This document shows, piece by piece, positions 25,701 to 37,200 of a stretch of 64,000 nt of DNA. The translations under genes were made by a program, and so were the position numbers. Position 1 is the first letter of the stretch; every line of letters starts with the position of its first letter. The DNA comes from Trichinella spiralis (Eukaryota; Nematoda; Enoplea; Trichinellida; Trichinellidae). The notes beneath the pieces are model-generated. The model did no database searches and was not told where the DNA came from. It saw only the letters and a program-made list of their open reading frames with translations. The stretch is taken from assembly GCA_000181795.3 (NCBI GenBank), contig CM012953.1, forward strand, positions 6,210,874 to 6,274,873. The letters are read 5' to 3'.

Positions 25701-26875
25701 TATTTTGGTATTTTAGATTATTGATTTTGGCTTGGCGAAAAAATATCGCGACAGTAGAACTTTATTGCACATAGCTTACAGAGAGAACAAAAATTTGACG
25801 GGTACAGCAAGATATGCTTCGCTTAACACACACTTAGGCATCGGTACTGGTCAAAATTTTTATCATTCTATTTTTATCATTGATACTGTATAATTAAATT
25901 TGTTTTTTGTATTTAATTTTTAGAACAAAGTCGTCGTGATGACTTAGAGTCACTTGCGTACGTACTGATATATTTTATTCGAGGCTCTTTGCCTTGGCAG
26001 GGCTTGAAAGCGGCAACGAAGCGCCAAAAATATGAAAAAATTAGTGAGAAAAAAATTAACGTTTCTGTTGAACAGTTGTGTAGCGGCATGCCAGGTAAGT
26101 TCCTTGAACTGTTTTTATTTATTTGAAAAATAATGGATTTTGTATTTTTTAAAATTATTTTTCAGTTGCGTTTCTCAATTATTTGCAGTATTGTCGTGGC
26201 CTTGGATTTTCACAATCACCAGAATATGCTTATTTCCGTCAAGAATTTAGGAATCTTGCCATTCGCTTGGGCTACGAATATGATTATGTTTTTGATTGGA
26301 ATTTGATAAAAATTGTAAGTAGTAAAATTATAAATTAGAACGCGAATGGTGCGAATAGATGGATAGGTAGAGGTGTGCGCTTTTTTCTGTTTCAGCAAGA
26401 TGACGGTTGCAGAAGGCCACAGACTCGACCAGTGGATGTGGCTGTTGGCGGGGAGCAGGCAGGTCCGTCAGTTTTGTCTAGACCTTTCAAAAGCACGATT
26501 GTACCGGATACTTTTGAAAAACCGTTGGCGCATGTAACTTTGTACGATAAGTTGTCCGAAGAAGTTCTGGACCACGCCATTGTTGAAGATTATCGGTCGC
26601 GCTGTTTCAATCTGTTAGTGAATAATGCAAAGGACGATCACCACCACCACCACACTGCCAACGTTGCGGGTGCCTCGGATACGCAGCGCAAGGGGCAGAA
26701 TTCTCGGGTCGTCGACCAACAGCAGCAGCCGCATTCCAAAGAAATCAAGAACTCTTACAAAAATAACGTTCCCGAGTGCAAGGATCAGCGTGTAGATAGT
26801 TTGAATATTCCAAGTCTTCCGCCGGCGGATTTGCACCGCGAGTGGCCCAAGCCACCGTCAGCTGACTTTAAATAA
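22788..26875 (+). CDS. Casein kinase I, delta/epsilon type
   Basis: Ser/Thr kinase of the CK1 delta/epsilon class (Doubletime, KIN-20), active in circadian timing, Wnt signalling and development. Eight exons: 22788-22863, 25145-25255, 25319-25467, 25538-25639, 25717-25843, 25924-26094, 26166-26314, 26396-26875; 454 aa. Kinase signatures: glycine loop GSGSFG (16-21), catalytic Lys38 in [13 protein letters not shown] with Asp128, and DFG at 149-151. The LGLGKKGN...[13 protein letters not shown] and [21 protein letters not shown] stretches favour delta/epsilon over alpha. The C-terminal tail (about 296-454, one exon) is species-specific, with a His run (about 26640-26652) and Lys/Ser/Pro-rich sequence; in this class the tail is autoinhibitory. 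The first coding intron is 2.28 kb, far larger than any other in the window. Confidence 0.95.
22864..25144 (+). other. Large first intron of the CK1 gene
   Basis: 2.28-kb GT-AG intron, AT-rich, without recognisable coding sequence on either strand. Its size relative to all neighbours makes it a candidate place for enhancers or an alternative first exon. Confidence 0.6.
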
Positions 26876-28082
26876 TACTGCCTGCTTGCCCTGTTGCGTT
26901 TGTTGTTTGCGCTTTTTCCTCATGTTTCCCTCCCCCCTCCCCCCCCAAAAAAAAAATTCCAAATTGCACGTCTGTCTGTACAATATTTTTGCAGATGGCG
27001 TTGAACGAAAAAGCAACAGGTATGTTGTACTATTTTATATATACATTGTCTACAGAAAGCAGTTGCGTGTTTTTCTTCTCTCCTCTGATCAGCTCACACA
27101 GTAAGCTTTTCTTCTGAAGATGAAATTCAAATTGCTTCTGTCAAATGTGATTTAATGTGGTCAATTTTACATTGTTATTTCACTCAATTTTCATATCGAA
27201 GTGTTATAAGTTTTTTTTGCAACACAACACACAAAGAACACATCTACCGAGAACGCACTTTGAAATTTCAACAGAAATCTGCAAACTGCGAACGAATTTT
27301 AAATTTGTTTATTAAATACCTTCGACTCTGCACTGTTGTTCACTTTTGTATATTTTTTCACGTCAGCTTTAATGACAGAATTTTCCATTTTTTCTAATCT
27401 TCAGAAGTGGAGGCCCTGAATTCAATGGAAAATGTTCACGAAACAGTATCAGTGGTTACTTTCTTTATGAGACTTGTTTGCAAAAAATTTTACAATTTTA
27501 CCTCCTCTTTTGACAGTACTTGCTTTGCTTTGGTCGAAATAAGATGTACAATCGTATGTAAATAAATGCACCTATATTACAAGTTAATCAATTATTTTTT
27601 TATTCCTAATTTGATCGTCGTTTCGTTTTATCAGATACTCATGTCAAATTTTATAATTGATCAAATACAACAAATCAGACAGGAACGTTTATCAAACAAA
27701 TGCACTAATGTAATTGATTAATTTAGCACGATAAGAATTATCGTTAATTGCGTGCCGTGACAAGAAATAGAATTTTAGTTTAACAATTTCAAATTGTTTC
27801 ACATAGCGAACTGCAGAAGGATAAAGAGGAAAAACAATGATGAACATCTGTGAAAATTAACTGAAGAACAGAAATGTTGAAGAATTTTAATAATTTCAAT
27901 AACGTTGTTGGAAACGGCAGTTGGGATGGATATCTGTGCCAATCAGGCGTTGCGGAAGTACCTGCTTCCGCATTCCGATTATGCTGTATGATGTTGCGAT
28001 GCGATATCGGGGTTGAAGCAAAGTCGGCAATTGTGCAAGTTTGCTCTGAGCTTAAGCATGCGCAGAGTGAGATGAAAGACAA
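26876..28082. other. CK1 3' flank and spacer
   Basis: Begins with a C-run and an A-run after the CK1 stop. No gene is seen; short frames near 27155-27397 and 27874-28143 have no family signal. Ends at the target-site duplication (28074-28082) of the adjacent mobile element. Confidence 0.4.
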
Positions 28083-28369
28083 GGGGTGGTTTTACTCGGT
28101 CCCGCTTTTCTCTCATTGGTCTTTGCCCACGCTATTTTATTAGACCGTCAAATCTTTGTTGTATTGGTTTTCATTTTATTTGGCCGTGAAGTCTTTGTCG
28201 TAATGGTTCTCTTTGTTTAATTCCTCAGTGAAGTCTTTGTCGCATTGGTTTTTTTTGTCTAATTGCTCATTGATTCAAACTCTTCAGTTGTGATTAAGAT
28301 TTGACGGTCCAATAAAATAGCGTGGGTAATGACCAATGAGAGAAAAGCGGGACTGAGTAGTACCAAACC
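28083..28369. mobile_element. Non-autonomous DNA transposon (MITE), copy 1
   Basis: 287-bp element with long imperfect terminal inverted repeats of about 73 bp (28083-28155 against 28297-28369), beginning GGGGTGG and ending CCAAACC. It is flanked by an exact 9-bp direct repeat GAAAGACAA (28074-28082 and 28370-28378). The interior has about three tandem units of roughly 45-50 bp carrying TCTTTGTCG-ATTGG. There is no coding capacity. A 9-bp duplication and GG ends fit Mutator-like or Merlin-type elements; the superfamily is not settled from sequence alone. Confidence 0.88.
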
Positions 28370-29435
28370 GAAAGACAACCAGACGGCTGAACTTTGACAT
28401 GCAGAAACGTGGGACGTATAAAACAGCCTGGAAATAGCAATGTAGGTCCAATAGAGGAAGCAGCAGCCGATGAGAGATTGGGCGTGGTGTCTGTTTTCAG
28501 TGTGTTGGTTGTATTGTGCGCTGCGAGCAGCTGTGTTGTTGGAATCTTGTTGTCTGTGCATCATAACGGCCAGTTTTGGAAATGCCGCTATTGTTTAAAG
28601 AAATAGAGTCCACTGCTCCTGAGAGTCAGAATAGGGTCTGCTTTCAGTGTGTTGTTTGTTCGCAAGAAACGCAGTTGTTGCAACAGAATCAGAGTTGCAA
28701 CAAAAAGCTGCTCTCGTAATTTTGCGCCTTTAAAGCAAGAATAGTAAGCAACTTCAGCTCAATTGAAACCAGAGGCAGTCAGCAAACTATTAAAGCGCTG
28801 TTAAATCATAATGTGCAAAAAATATGAATTGTGAGACATGAACAGAATTGTATTTTTTTTCTTGGTTATTCTGCTTTAAACAGAAATAATCATTTAAGCT
28901 TCCTAATATGCATTAAAAAAAACAAAGCTGATGATATTGACGAGAACACGCACAGCGGCCTTAAAGCAACCAACTAATTCAGACTAAAATCTAACCAATA
29001 GTGAAAAGGTTAGAAATCATCCAATCACAGATCCCAAAACTTTTCCTTTTTTCTATTCATGTTTTCAAATTGCGACGTATTTAATTGTATGTTTCACACA
29101 CATTAATTTAGTTTAGTAAAAATTATATTTATCAAGCAGTTATTAAAATAACTATATAAATCCATATTAAAATTTTCTAAAAGAATTTAATGCAATTTAC
29201 GTTTCTAAAGCAGATTTTGGGTAAATTATTACAAATTAAATAAATAATTTAAAGTATTTTGCTAATTTATTAATAATTTTAATTAATTAATGCAATAAAT
29301 CATGCTTTTATGGAAATATATGCAGTCTGCTAAAACAAGTGAGCTTTAAATAAATTTAATACTTAATTTCTATTTACTGTAACTTACATTTCATTTGAGG
29401 TGGATGCTGCATCTGTTTTCTGTGTGTTTTGTAGA
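28370..29435. other. Spacer with a TATA-like box
   Basis: A TATAAAA lies at about 28418-28424, some 50 bp downstream of the inverted-repeat element. It is followed by less AT-rich sequence to about 28720 with no long frame, perhaps a non-coding transcript or decayed unit. The remainder is AT-rich. A pyrimidine-rich GTAG acceptor at 29434 immediately precedes the next gene's ATG. Confidence 0.35.
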
Positions 29436-30920
29436 ATGGCGGAATCGGCTTACTCTAAAATTAGAGAAGATGTATCAAAAACGAAGCGTTGTGGTCATTA
29501 CGATACTTTGCGACAGGAATGTCTTGCAACAATTATGAATGACGTAGGTTATTCTTACACTGTTGTAGTATATGTTTTTTTTAATTATATCATTTTGCTT
29601 GACGTTTAATGCGCAAAACTTTACGAGATTTTCCTTCAATTCATTAATATGTTTTTAATAATAATGGTTTTAAGTTGATATTACTTTTTCTTAAATGGAT
29701 GCATTTGTATAAGCAAATTTTAAGTGAATATTGATTCCCTTAATTTTCAAATAAATAAAGTTTCTTCTTATTTAAGGAATGAAAATATGATTTTTGTTAT
29801 ATTTTATTCTAGGTTCCATTTAAAACAATTGAAAATCGTCTTCGTAACTTATGTGAAAAGATTCTACGCGACATAAGTTGGAATCCGACTTCTAACAAAA
29901 CTGCTGTTCGTGATGAAATGGAAGTCAGACTTAAAAGGTGTGACAGTACTTTTTCACTGTTTTCTTTTACATTGTACTTTTGTAGGGAAGACGGATTTAC
30001 TCCTTCAGTTAATGCACTGGTTCGTAAATTTATTGCCACGCCACATTTTCAAGAAAAAGCGAAAAATATAATTAGAGAAGTAGTTATGAGTTCGAAGGAT
30101 GCAAAGGAATCAGATTCAGGTGAATTGTTCATGAAATTTGAATTTTTTTATTTTCATGCTTTTTTCAGCTATTGGAACAGCATCATCAACTACATCTGTT
30201 AATAACCTGATGTCAACTACTGTTAGTGCACCTATGGCGATTCATACAAATTATAATATGCTGATGAATTCGGCTCCTGCAACTGCAGCATATCCTTTTA
30301 TGGGTGCAACACCGGGAAATGTAAACTATAATCAGTTTTTGGGTGCAGCTGCTGCATCTAATGCAGCTTATGCATCGTTCATGGGTCCATCCGCAGAAGT
30401 TCCACAGTTTGGTTTGTATCCAAATGCGCCTTATGTTAGGCAGAACATTCCACAAGTTGTACCTATGCAACCTTATTATCAACATTTATCGGCTGGAACG
30501 CACTTACAAAATTTTGCACCATTTTTTACTCCTGTGCCACAAACGGTATCCTTCACCAATCCAGCTGATGCTACAAAACAAGCAATGACAAATGTCACCA
30601 CCAACAATACGACAACAACCGTAAGCAACCAACAACCAATAACGAACGCGATGCCAAATGTTCCAACTGTACCAGGGGCCGCTTACGCTTCCATGTTTAC
30701 AGGAATTCGTCCACCGGGTTCGGAATTTTTTAATTTCAATCCATCGATCGCTTTTGGCTGGAACCCAATGAATGCTGGCGTTGTACAGAGCATGCCAGCA
30801 GGGGTGCCGCCTGTTAACACTGCATTGCCGATCGTCGGGCAACGAACTATGCCCCCGACGACTACTGCTCATTCGGATGTAAAATTTCGAATTAACTTAA
30901 CAACATCGCAAGCTCAATAA
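29436..30920 (+). CDS. Shg1/BOD1-domain-like protein with Asn/Thr/Ala/Met-rich tail
   Basis: Four exons: 29436-29543, 29813-29937, 29986-30119, 30169-30920; 372 aa. Residues about 10-125 resemble the COMPASS-Shg1/BOD1 fold: a YDTLRQECL helix, a following acidic/hydrophobic helix with IENRLRNLCEKIL, a WNPTSNK loop and a final helix ALVRKFIATPHFQ. In yeast Shg1 sits in the Set1/COMPASS methyltransferase, and BOD1 proteins act at kinetochores and with human SET1B. Membership rests on pattern, not a search, so treat it as probable. The last exon encodes a low-complexity tail rich in Asn, Thr, Ala, Met, Pro and Tyr, probably disordered. The ATG comes one base after an AG acceptor, suggesting a spliced leader. 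Confidence 0.6.
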
Positions 30921-31402
30921 TGATTTTTACTGTTGTATGATGTTGTGAGTGTTACATTTTACGCTTTACAGTAGATTGCCATTGGCTTGTTTTGTCTATG
31001 CACAATTTTGCATTTGCGCATAGCAGTTTTGACATTTGATCTACAAAAAAGAAAGTTATAATATCTGCGTTTTGTAATGTACAACATTTTTACGTTGATT
31101 GTTGTACTTGAAATCGAAATAAAATCACTTTGTACGTTTTGCTTCTTCATCTAAATATGTTTGCTGCTGCGTTTTAATTTTTTTAAATTGAAACTATTTT
31201 TAAATATAGAGACTGTTAATTATGAATACATTAATATTTTCAGCAATCAATTTAAACACTAAATCATCAGATTCAATATAATGTGACAAATAAAAACAAT
31301 TGGAAATAGTTCAAATATTTTAAAATTTTGGTTATTATTTTGAAGATCACTTAATGAACAAAATAAAGTACTGAAAAATAATGAACAAGAAAACAGCGAA
31401 TA
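30921..31402. other. 3' flank of the Shg1-like gene
   Basis: AT-rich, with a polyadenylation-type AATAAA near 31118 and nothing else recognised. Ends with the target-site duplication CAGCGAATA (31394-31402) of the next element. Confidence 0.4.
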
Positions 31403-31653
31403 GGAGTGGTTTTACTCGGTCCCGCTTTTCTCTCATTGGTCTTTGCCCACGCTATTTTATTAGACCGTCAAATCTTTGTCGTATTGGTTTTCCTTGTCTA
31501 ATTGCTCAGTGAAGTCTTTGTCGCATTGGTTTTTTTTGTCTAATTGCTCATTGATTCAAACTCTTCAGTTGTGAGTAAGATTTGACGGTCCAATAAAATA
31601 GCGTGTGTTACTGTTCTCTATGAGAGAAAAGCGGGACCGAGTAGTACCAAACC
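31403..31653. mobile_element. Non-autonomous DNA transposon (MITE), copy 2
   Basis: 251-bp copy of the family at 28083-28369, with one fewer internal unit. It is flanked by an exact 9-bp direct repeat CAGCGAATA (31394-31402 and 31654-31662). The sequence near its right end (about 31605-31625) differs from both copy 1 and the post-gap copy, so it may carry assembly error next to the N run. Confidence 0.85.
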
Positions 31654-31672
31654 CAGCGAATATGTCAAATGT

Positions 31673-31950
31673 NNNNNNNNNNNNNNNNNNNNNNNNNNNN
31701 NNNNNNNNNNNNNNNNNNNNNNNNNNNNNNNNNNNNNNNNNNNNNNNNNNNNNNNNNNNNNNNNNNNNNNNNNNNNNNNNNNNNNNNNNNNNNNNNNNNN
31801 NNNNNNNNNNNNNNNNNNNNNNNNNNNNNNNNNNNNNNNNNNNNNNNNNNNNNNNNNNNNNNNNNNNNNNNNNNNNNNNNNNNNNNNNNNNNNNNNNNNN
31901 NNNNNNNNNNNNNNNNNNNNNNNNNNNNNNNNNNNNNNNNNNNNNNNNNN
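31673..31950. other. Assembly gap (278 N)
   Basis: Run of N. The sequences at its two edges repeat each other. Confidence 1.
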
Positions 31951-32054
31951 CTCATTGATTCAAACTCTTCAGTTGTGATTAAGATTTGACGGTCCAATAA
32001 AATAGCGTGGGTAATGACCAATGAGAGAAAAGCGGGACCGAGTAGTACCAAACC
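31951..32054. mobile_element. Right end of the MITE repeated after the gap
   Basis: Matches the right half of copy 2 and is followed by the same duplication CAGCGAATA (32055-32063) and the same flank TGTCAAATGT. Two independent insertions would not share the flank, so this is most likely copy 2 represented twice. Confidence 0.85.
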
Positions 32055-32063
32055 CAGCGAATA

Positions 32064-33202
32064 TGTCAAATGTTTAAAGAAAAGACCATTTTTCGCAAAG
32101 ATCAACTGCTTACACCATGCTATCGCAGTACAATAATGTTTCATCTATTTAACAGTGACAAAATTTGTTCTTTTTCTTTAATTTTCCAACACATACAATA
32201 ATGTTATTAAACAGGAAAACTTGAACATCAACCTCCAGGCAATAAATGCAGTCTTCATTAACAGATTTTTCACTTCGGTATAGATACTGTATTACTACTT
32301 GATTTTCTTACAGTAAGAAGCAAAAAGTTGCTATTATGTTTATTGATAAAAAATATCAAAATTTTGCATTTTGCTTTTTTTTCATTAAAATTTTATAAAT
32401 TTAAATTTACTTTATTTTTTTATTGTCAATGTTGCTCTTCTTATTGTATATTTCCTTGCTGCATCACGCATGTATGTGTATTTGTTCAAACATTTTAAAT
32501 TGAAAAGTTACATATATTTTCTAATGATTGTGTATTATTGATTTTATTGCAAATATTTTGAAAATCAATTAAGAATACTTTTGATTGCATTCCATTCTTT
32601 GTATATTATTTATTTTATAAATTCTTCCACTTCCTTTTTGTGCATGAGGAAATTTGTAAATTTGAATGTCCTGATTTTGTTTTCAAATAAAATGCAAATG
32701 AGTTTTAGTCACCTTTTACTTCTTATGAGTGTTAGTTATGTTTTGTCGTGCTTTGACAAAATACAAGTTCAGATTACGTTTGTGTTATTTTTTCAAATTT
32801 TTACTCCATACTTCAGATGCTTATTAGAACATCTTGTTTGTATTGCATAATTTACATCCAGTTGTCATTTGTGACGTCGGTGAGCGTTACCTTTCTGTTT
32901 ATCAAAGTACAAACACGCACTGTTTGCTTTGAATTGGCTTCTATTCCAACATTCCGTTTGACATCACTGTGGTTTTTATGATGTTATATTTTGATTTGAA
33001 GCGTGTTTTATTTTACGACGATTAATAAAGCAAACGAACAAACAAAAACCCGATAATAATTTCATTTCAGCAGCAGCTGTTTTGAAATGAATGAATGAAT
33101 GAATGCACGGGAAAAGCTCGTTGCTGATGCTGATGCAGCGGTGAATTTGAAATGATAGAATCGAAAGTTTTTCAATTCAGTCGTCGTCAGTCGCGCTGAT
33201 CA
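32064..33202. other. AT-rich spacer upstream of COQ10
   Basis: No gene supported. A (AATG)n run at about 33087-33103 and a GTGACGTCGG half-CRE near 32870 lie upstream of COQ10. Confidence 0.4.
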
Positions 33203-34055
33203 ATGAATCTGAGCTTGAAATTATTACTGAAACAGCGCAATGCATTTTGCTGCTCGTACAATTTTTCCAAGCGATATTACAAAATTCCAAAATTTCCACC
33301 AATCTTTGGCGACCCATCAAGTAGTAGTAGTAGTAGTAAACGTGAACATTACCAATCCGTCAAGATCGGGTATGTGAATTTTATTATTTTTTCTCTATCC
33401 CTTCACACCGCTGTACAGAGATGATGTTTCCATGGAAATTGAATTTTCTAGCTATTCCGCAGAGCAAATGTACAAACTAGCTGCCGACGTGGTCCATTAC
33501 AAAGATTTTGTGCCATGGTGCACAGATTCGAAGGTGATACGGCATATTAGTACCAACTGTGCTGAAGTCGAGCTGTCGGTCGGTTTTCCGCCTTTGATTG
33601 AAAAATACACCTCTCTAGTCACGTTCAGCAAACCGAAAATGGTTAAAGTAAGTGAAAATTTTCCAACCAATATTATTATTATTATTACACAGTGGAACAT
33701 TTCTTTGCTACTAATTTCAGTCTGTGAGCCAGGACAGCAGACTGTTCCATTATCTGATGTCAACGTGGCAATTTCACCCCAACGCTGACGACCCGGATAC
33801 ATGCGTCGTACACTTTTCGGTAATCACAGTGTTCAACAGAACATCATTTGCAACCTGCTTTCTTTTTTCTATTCAACCAGCCGATTAGGTTCACATGTTT
33901 AGGTTATTTTCCAATTTAGATCGCCACTTTATGCTAGTTTGGCTAATTTGGTCTTTGAAGAAGTAACAACAAACATGATAAACGCTTTTTTTAAACGTGC
34001 CAGAGATGTTTACGGGCCACCGAAATTTGGACACAAGAGTAATATAAATTCATAA
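33203..34055 (+). CDS. COQ10: Coenzyme Q-binding protein COQ10, mitochondrial
   Basis: START-fold lipid-binding protein of the inner mitochondrial membrane, needed for normal coenzyme Q function in respiration. Four exons: 33203-33369, 33419-33647, 33721-33819, 33903-34055; 215 aa. The N-terminal 45 residues are basic and Ser-rich with no acids early on, as expected for a mitochondrial presequence, and include a Ser run from an AGT repeat. The conserved core starts at SAEQMYKLAADVVHYKDFVPWC and continues with ELSVGFPPLIEKYTS, SRLFHYL...WQF and FQFRSPLYASLANLVFEEV, all close to human COQ10A/B. The stop lies only 149 bp from the convergent SF3B1 stop. Confidence 0.95.
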
Positions 34056-34204
34056 TCACCATTTTTCTTTCTTTCTTTCTGACATGACGTAAAAAGAAGC
34101 TTTTATTAGAAAGTTACACATATATATTACTTAATAAATAAACGATCTATCTATGTTTATAACGTGTTATATAGATATATGTCTTTTGCACTCGAATAAA
34201 CTTT

Positions 34205-37200
34205 TTAAAGCATATAGTCGAGTTCATGACGGATGTAAGAGTTCGTTGCGTTGTCATTAATACGTGGATAACATGCTACAAGTGCGTCTTGATTTCCAAT
34301 GTACAAATTATTATAAACTTTCCAGTACGGCTCTCGAACTTTCCTCGCTGGATGAAACAAACCCTAGAGAAAAGATAAAATGTTGAATTTTTTTAAATGA
34401 CCGAAAGGAAATTTTTTTTAACATACTTGTAAACAGTACTGCAACACACGCATAGGTCCAAGTGACAGTCGCATTCCTTCGCAAGCGAATATGAACCGTT
34501 GCACAACGTGTGGTGATGTTTCAAAGATGTTGGGCCAGACGTAATTTAAAAGATGGACCAACGCATCTTCGCATCCAAAACCGCAAACTCCAAGTGCCAT
34601 ATGGGCAACAGCATCCATGGCAATTTGCCTGTGCACTAAATCTCTAAAATATTTTTACACTCTTTTTTAGCAATGGCGTTCTGAAAATGAATTATTTCAA
34701 CATTTTGCAAACCTTTCCATCAACGCATCTTCCAATAACGGAGCAACAGCATATATGTAATCTTTGCTCATTTCGCCGATGTATTCAAACATAAAACTCA
34801 ATGCTTTTAACACGCCATTTTGAACATTCAATTCAGGAACTCGATATTCATTCATCAAAGCTGGTAATACAGTGAACGGAGAACAGGTCTCAGCTACGAT
34901 TGCAATTGCAACTGTTGTACAGACACGATTTTGCCGTTCTTGAACTTTTAAATTATTCAACAGCGTTGCCAGCACATCATGTGGCCTTAATTAATTTATA
35001 AGAAGAATTTTTTTAAACAATACTTAAGTAAAAAAAACCATACAATACAAATTAACAACAAAACAAAAATTACATCTACATACCCAATTGCTTTAGCAAT
35101 GTAACCAAATGTATTCACTGCTGCGCGTCGTATAGCTTTCTTGTGTGCTTTCAACAGTTCAAGCAACTCGAAACAGATACGCATCCACTCTCTGGCAGAA
35201 ACATATTCACTTCCACGGTCCGCGATCCGACCTACCAAATCAATACAATTTTCTTGCACTTTTTCATGACTAAATTAAAATAAAACAAATATTTCAAAAT
35301 ATAAAAATAAATGAACACAACGTCTAGCGTACCGATTTTTTAATATAGGAGTCAACCTCGGCAACAGATCTTTAATCGGAGGTGTCATTTTTGTCATACC
35401 AATAACATTAACAATTGCTTTTAATGCTGCAAGTATTGATCCAAGTACTTCTGGATATTCTTCACCAAGATATTCATACAGTACAACTCCAAGATGTCCC
35501 ATCAACTTTTCCTAAACAATGGGCATTAAAGTCGACAGTTTATCTTCAAACATTATAAATTTAAATTTGAATATAAAACATGAAAAACATAAAAACCTAA
35601 ACACAATAATAAAATGCTGTTCAGATGGTCAGATGTGTTTCATAAACGCTCAACAACAACAATTAATTATAAAGTCAACAAATTACACAAATAACACCAC
35701 TCTAGAAAACATGTCGGAATTGAATTTAATATGCAGAACTTTACATAAAACAAATAAAGGCTCCAAACAGCATGAAGTGAACGATTCAAATACTGAAGAC
35801 AAATAATAATTGTGCTAACAAAGAAAAGGCAAAATTGAGAAAATTAAAAACAAACAAACAAAGCACACACACACACACACAAGCATCCTCATACCTCTTG
35901 GCATATTTTCATCACTGGCGCTATGCGAGCAATTAAATCTGCAGCTTGTTGGCGAACCTTTGCCGCCTTGTTGTTCAAACGCCAAAGAATTGTACCACAA
36001 ATCTGTGGCAAATATGGTTGTACGCGGGTTCCCAGCGCAGTACAAACTGTTCCAAATCCGGTAAGCATAATCGCATCCTTAAAAGAAATTCAATTAAAAA
36101 TATACAGAAAAAGCTCAGTATAAAGGAAAAAAATAATAAAACCTCCATCGTCTGCTCTTGAAATGCATACAATATACCGTCGATTAGTTGTTCTTCAAGC
36201 TTTGCGTCAACATCAGCAGCGCCAAGATTAGTCATTACTTTTTCAATAGTTTCCATTACCATTTTACGATACTGCTCGTTCTCATCTTTCAAATCATCCA
36301 CAATTCGTGTAATTATTTCCGCTGCTCCAACTTTATTCGCTATCTCTTCTGTAGTATCCACAAGCTATGAATACCGTTCATCAATAAAAAAAAACTCTGG
36401 GAAAACTATATAAATTAAAATTTACACACTTTTTAAATAAAACAAAGATGTTTCTAATTATTATTATTCATAAAATAACGCTTTTTAAATTTATTGGTAT
36501 AAAACTTGCATACCTGTCTGTAGTTACGACGATCCAAAGCCATTCTTTGATTCCAAAAATGTTTAAAATAATGCGGCAAAATTTCTTCCCTTATATAATG
36601 CGCTTCCACACCGTCAGTTGCACAACACTGTTTTACTACCTGAATTTAAATTTTCATTTCACTTTCACTAAACATAAAATTAAAAAAAATCATCCGTACC
36701 TTCAGTACAATCTTCTTCATTTCTTCATCAGGCGACTGGAATTCACGAATCAAAATAAGCATAACTTCTCTTGTATAATAATTTGCATATTCCGCATCCA
36801 TCAGAGGAATCAAATAACCAATAGCTTTCAAAAATGCAGCCAAACCCTAAATTTTTATCAAATCAAACTTCCACAATTCGCGCCTTCAAAAAGTGTGGTA
36901 AAATAGCGCTTACTTTTCCTCGGTGAGACCGAATACCTTTCCAAAGTGGTTTCAACACTGAATCAAAAGATTCTATACCGTAAGGGGTAGCTGCTTCTGC
37001 CAGAGCAGCAATAGCCAACGCGGTAATAGTGCGCACTTTCTGTTGATCATCAGTCAAGCCTGCTTCGATAATTTCAACCAAACCACGAAGATGAGGCAAT
37101 ATGCCGCATCCCATTAGTATAGCAATTTGCTGTACAATTTTGATACCCGTGTGACGTGCTTGCCATGATTTTTTGCTCTTGCACACGGCTTTCAGAAATG

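Noticed and set aside
22788-26875. CK1 alpha assignment
   Set aside because: LGLGKKGN...[10 protein letters not shown] and the SRRDDLES context match delta/epsilon better than alpha.
28083-28369. Spaced repeats in the element as a CRISPR array
   Set aside because: Eukaryotic context, irregular units without unique spacers, and clear transposon termini.
28259-28564. Reverse ORF (LSPAFLSLVITHAILL...) across the transposon end
   Set aside because: It translates the terminal repeat and recurs wherever that repeat occurs; no start or coding context.
31605-32144. Open frames over the second gap, including a reverse frame through the transposon
   Set aside because: Mostly N; the non-N part is the terminal repeat of the mobile element, not a gene.
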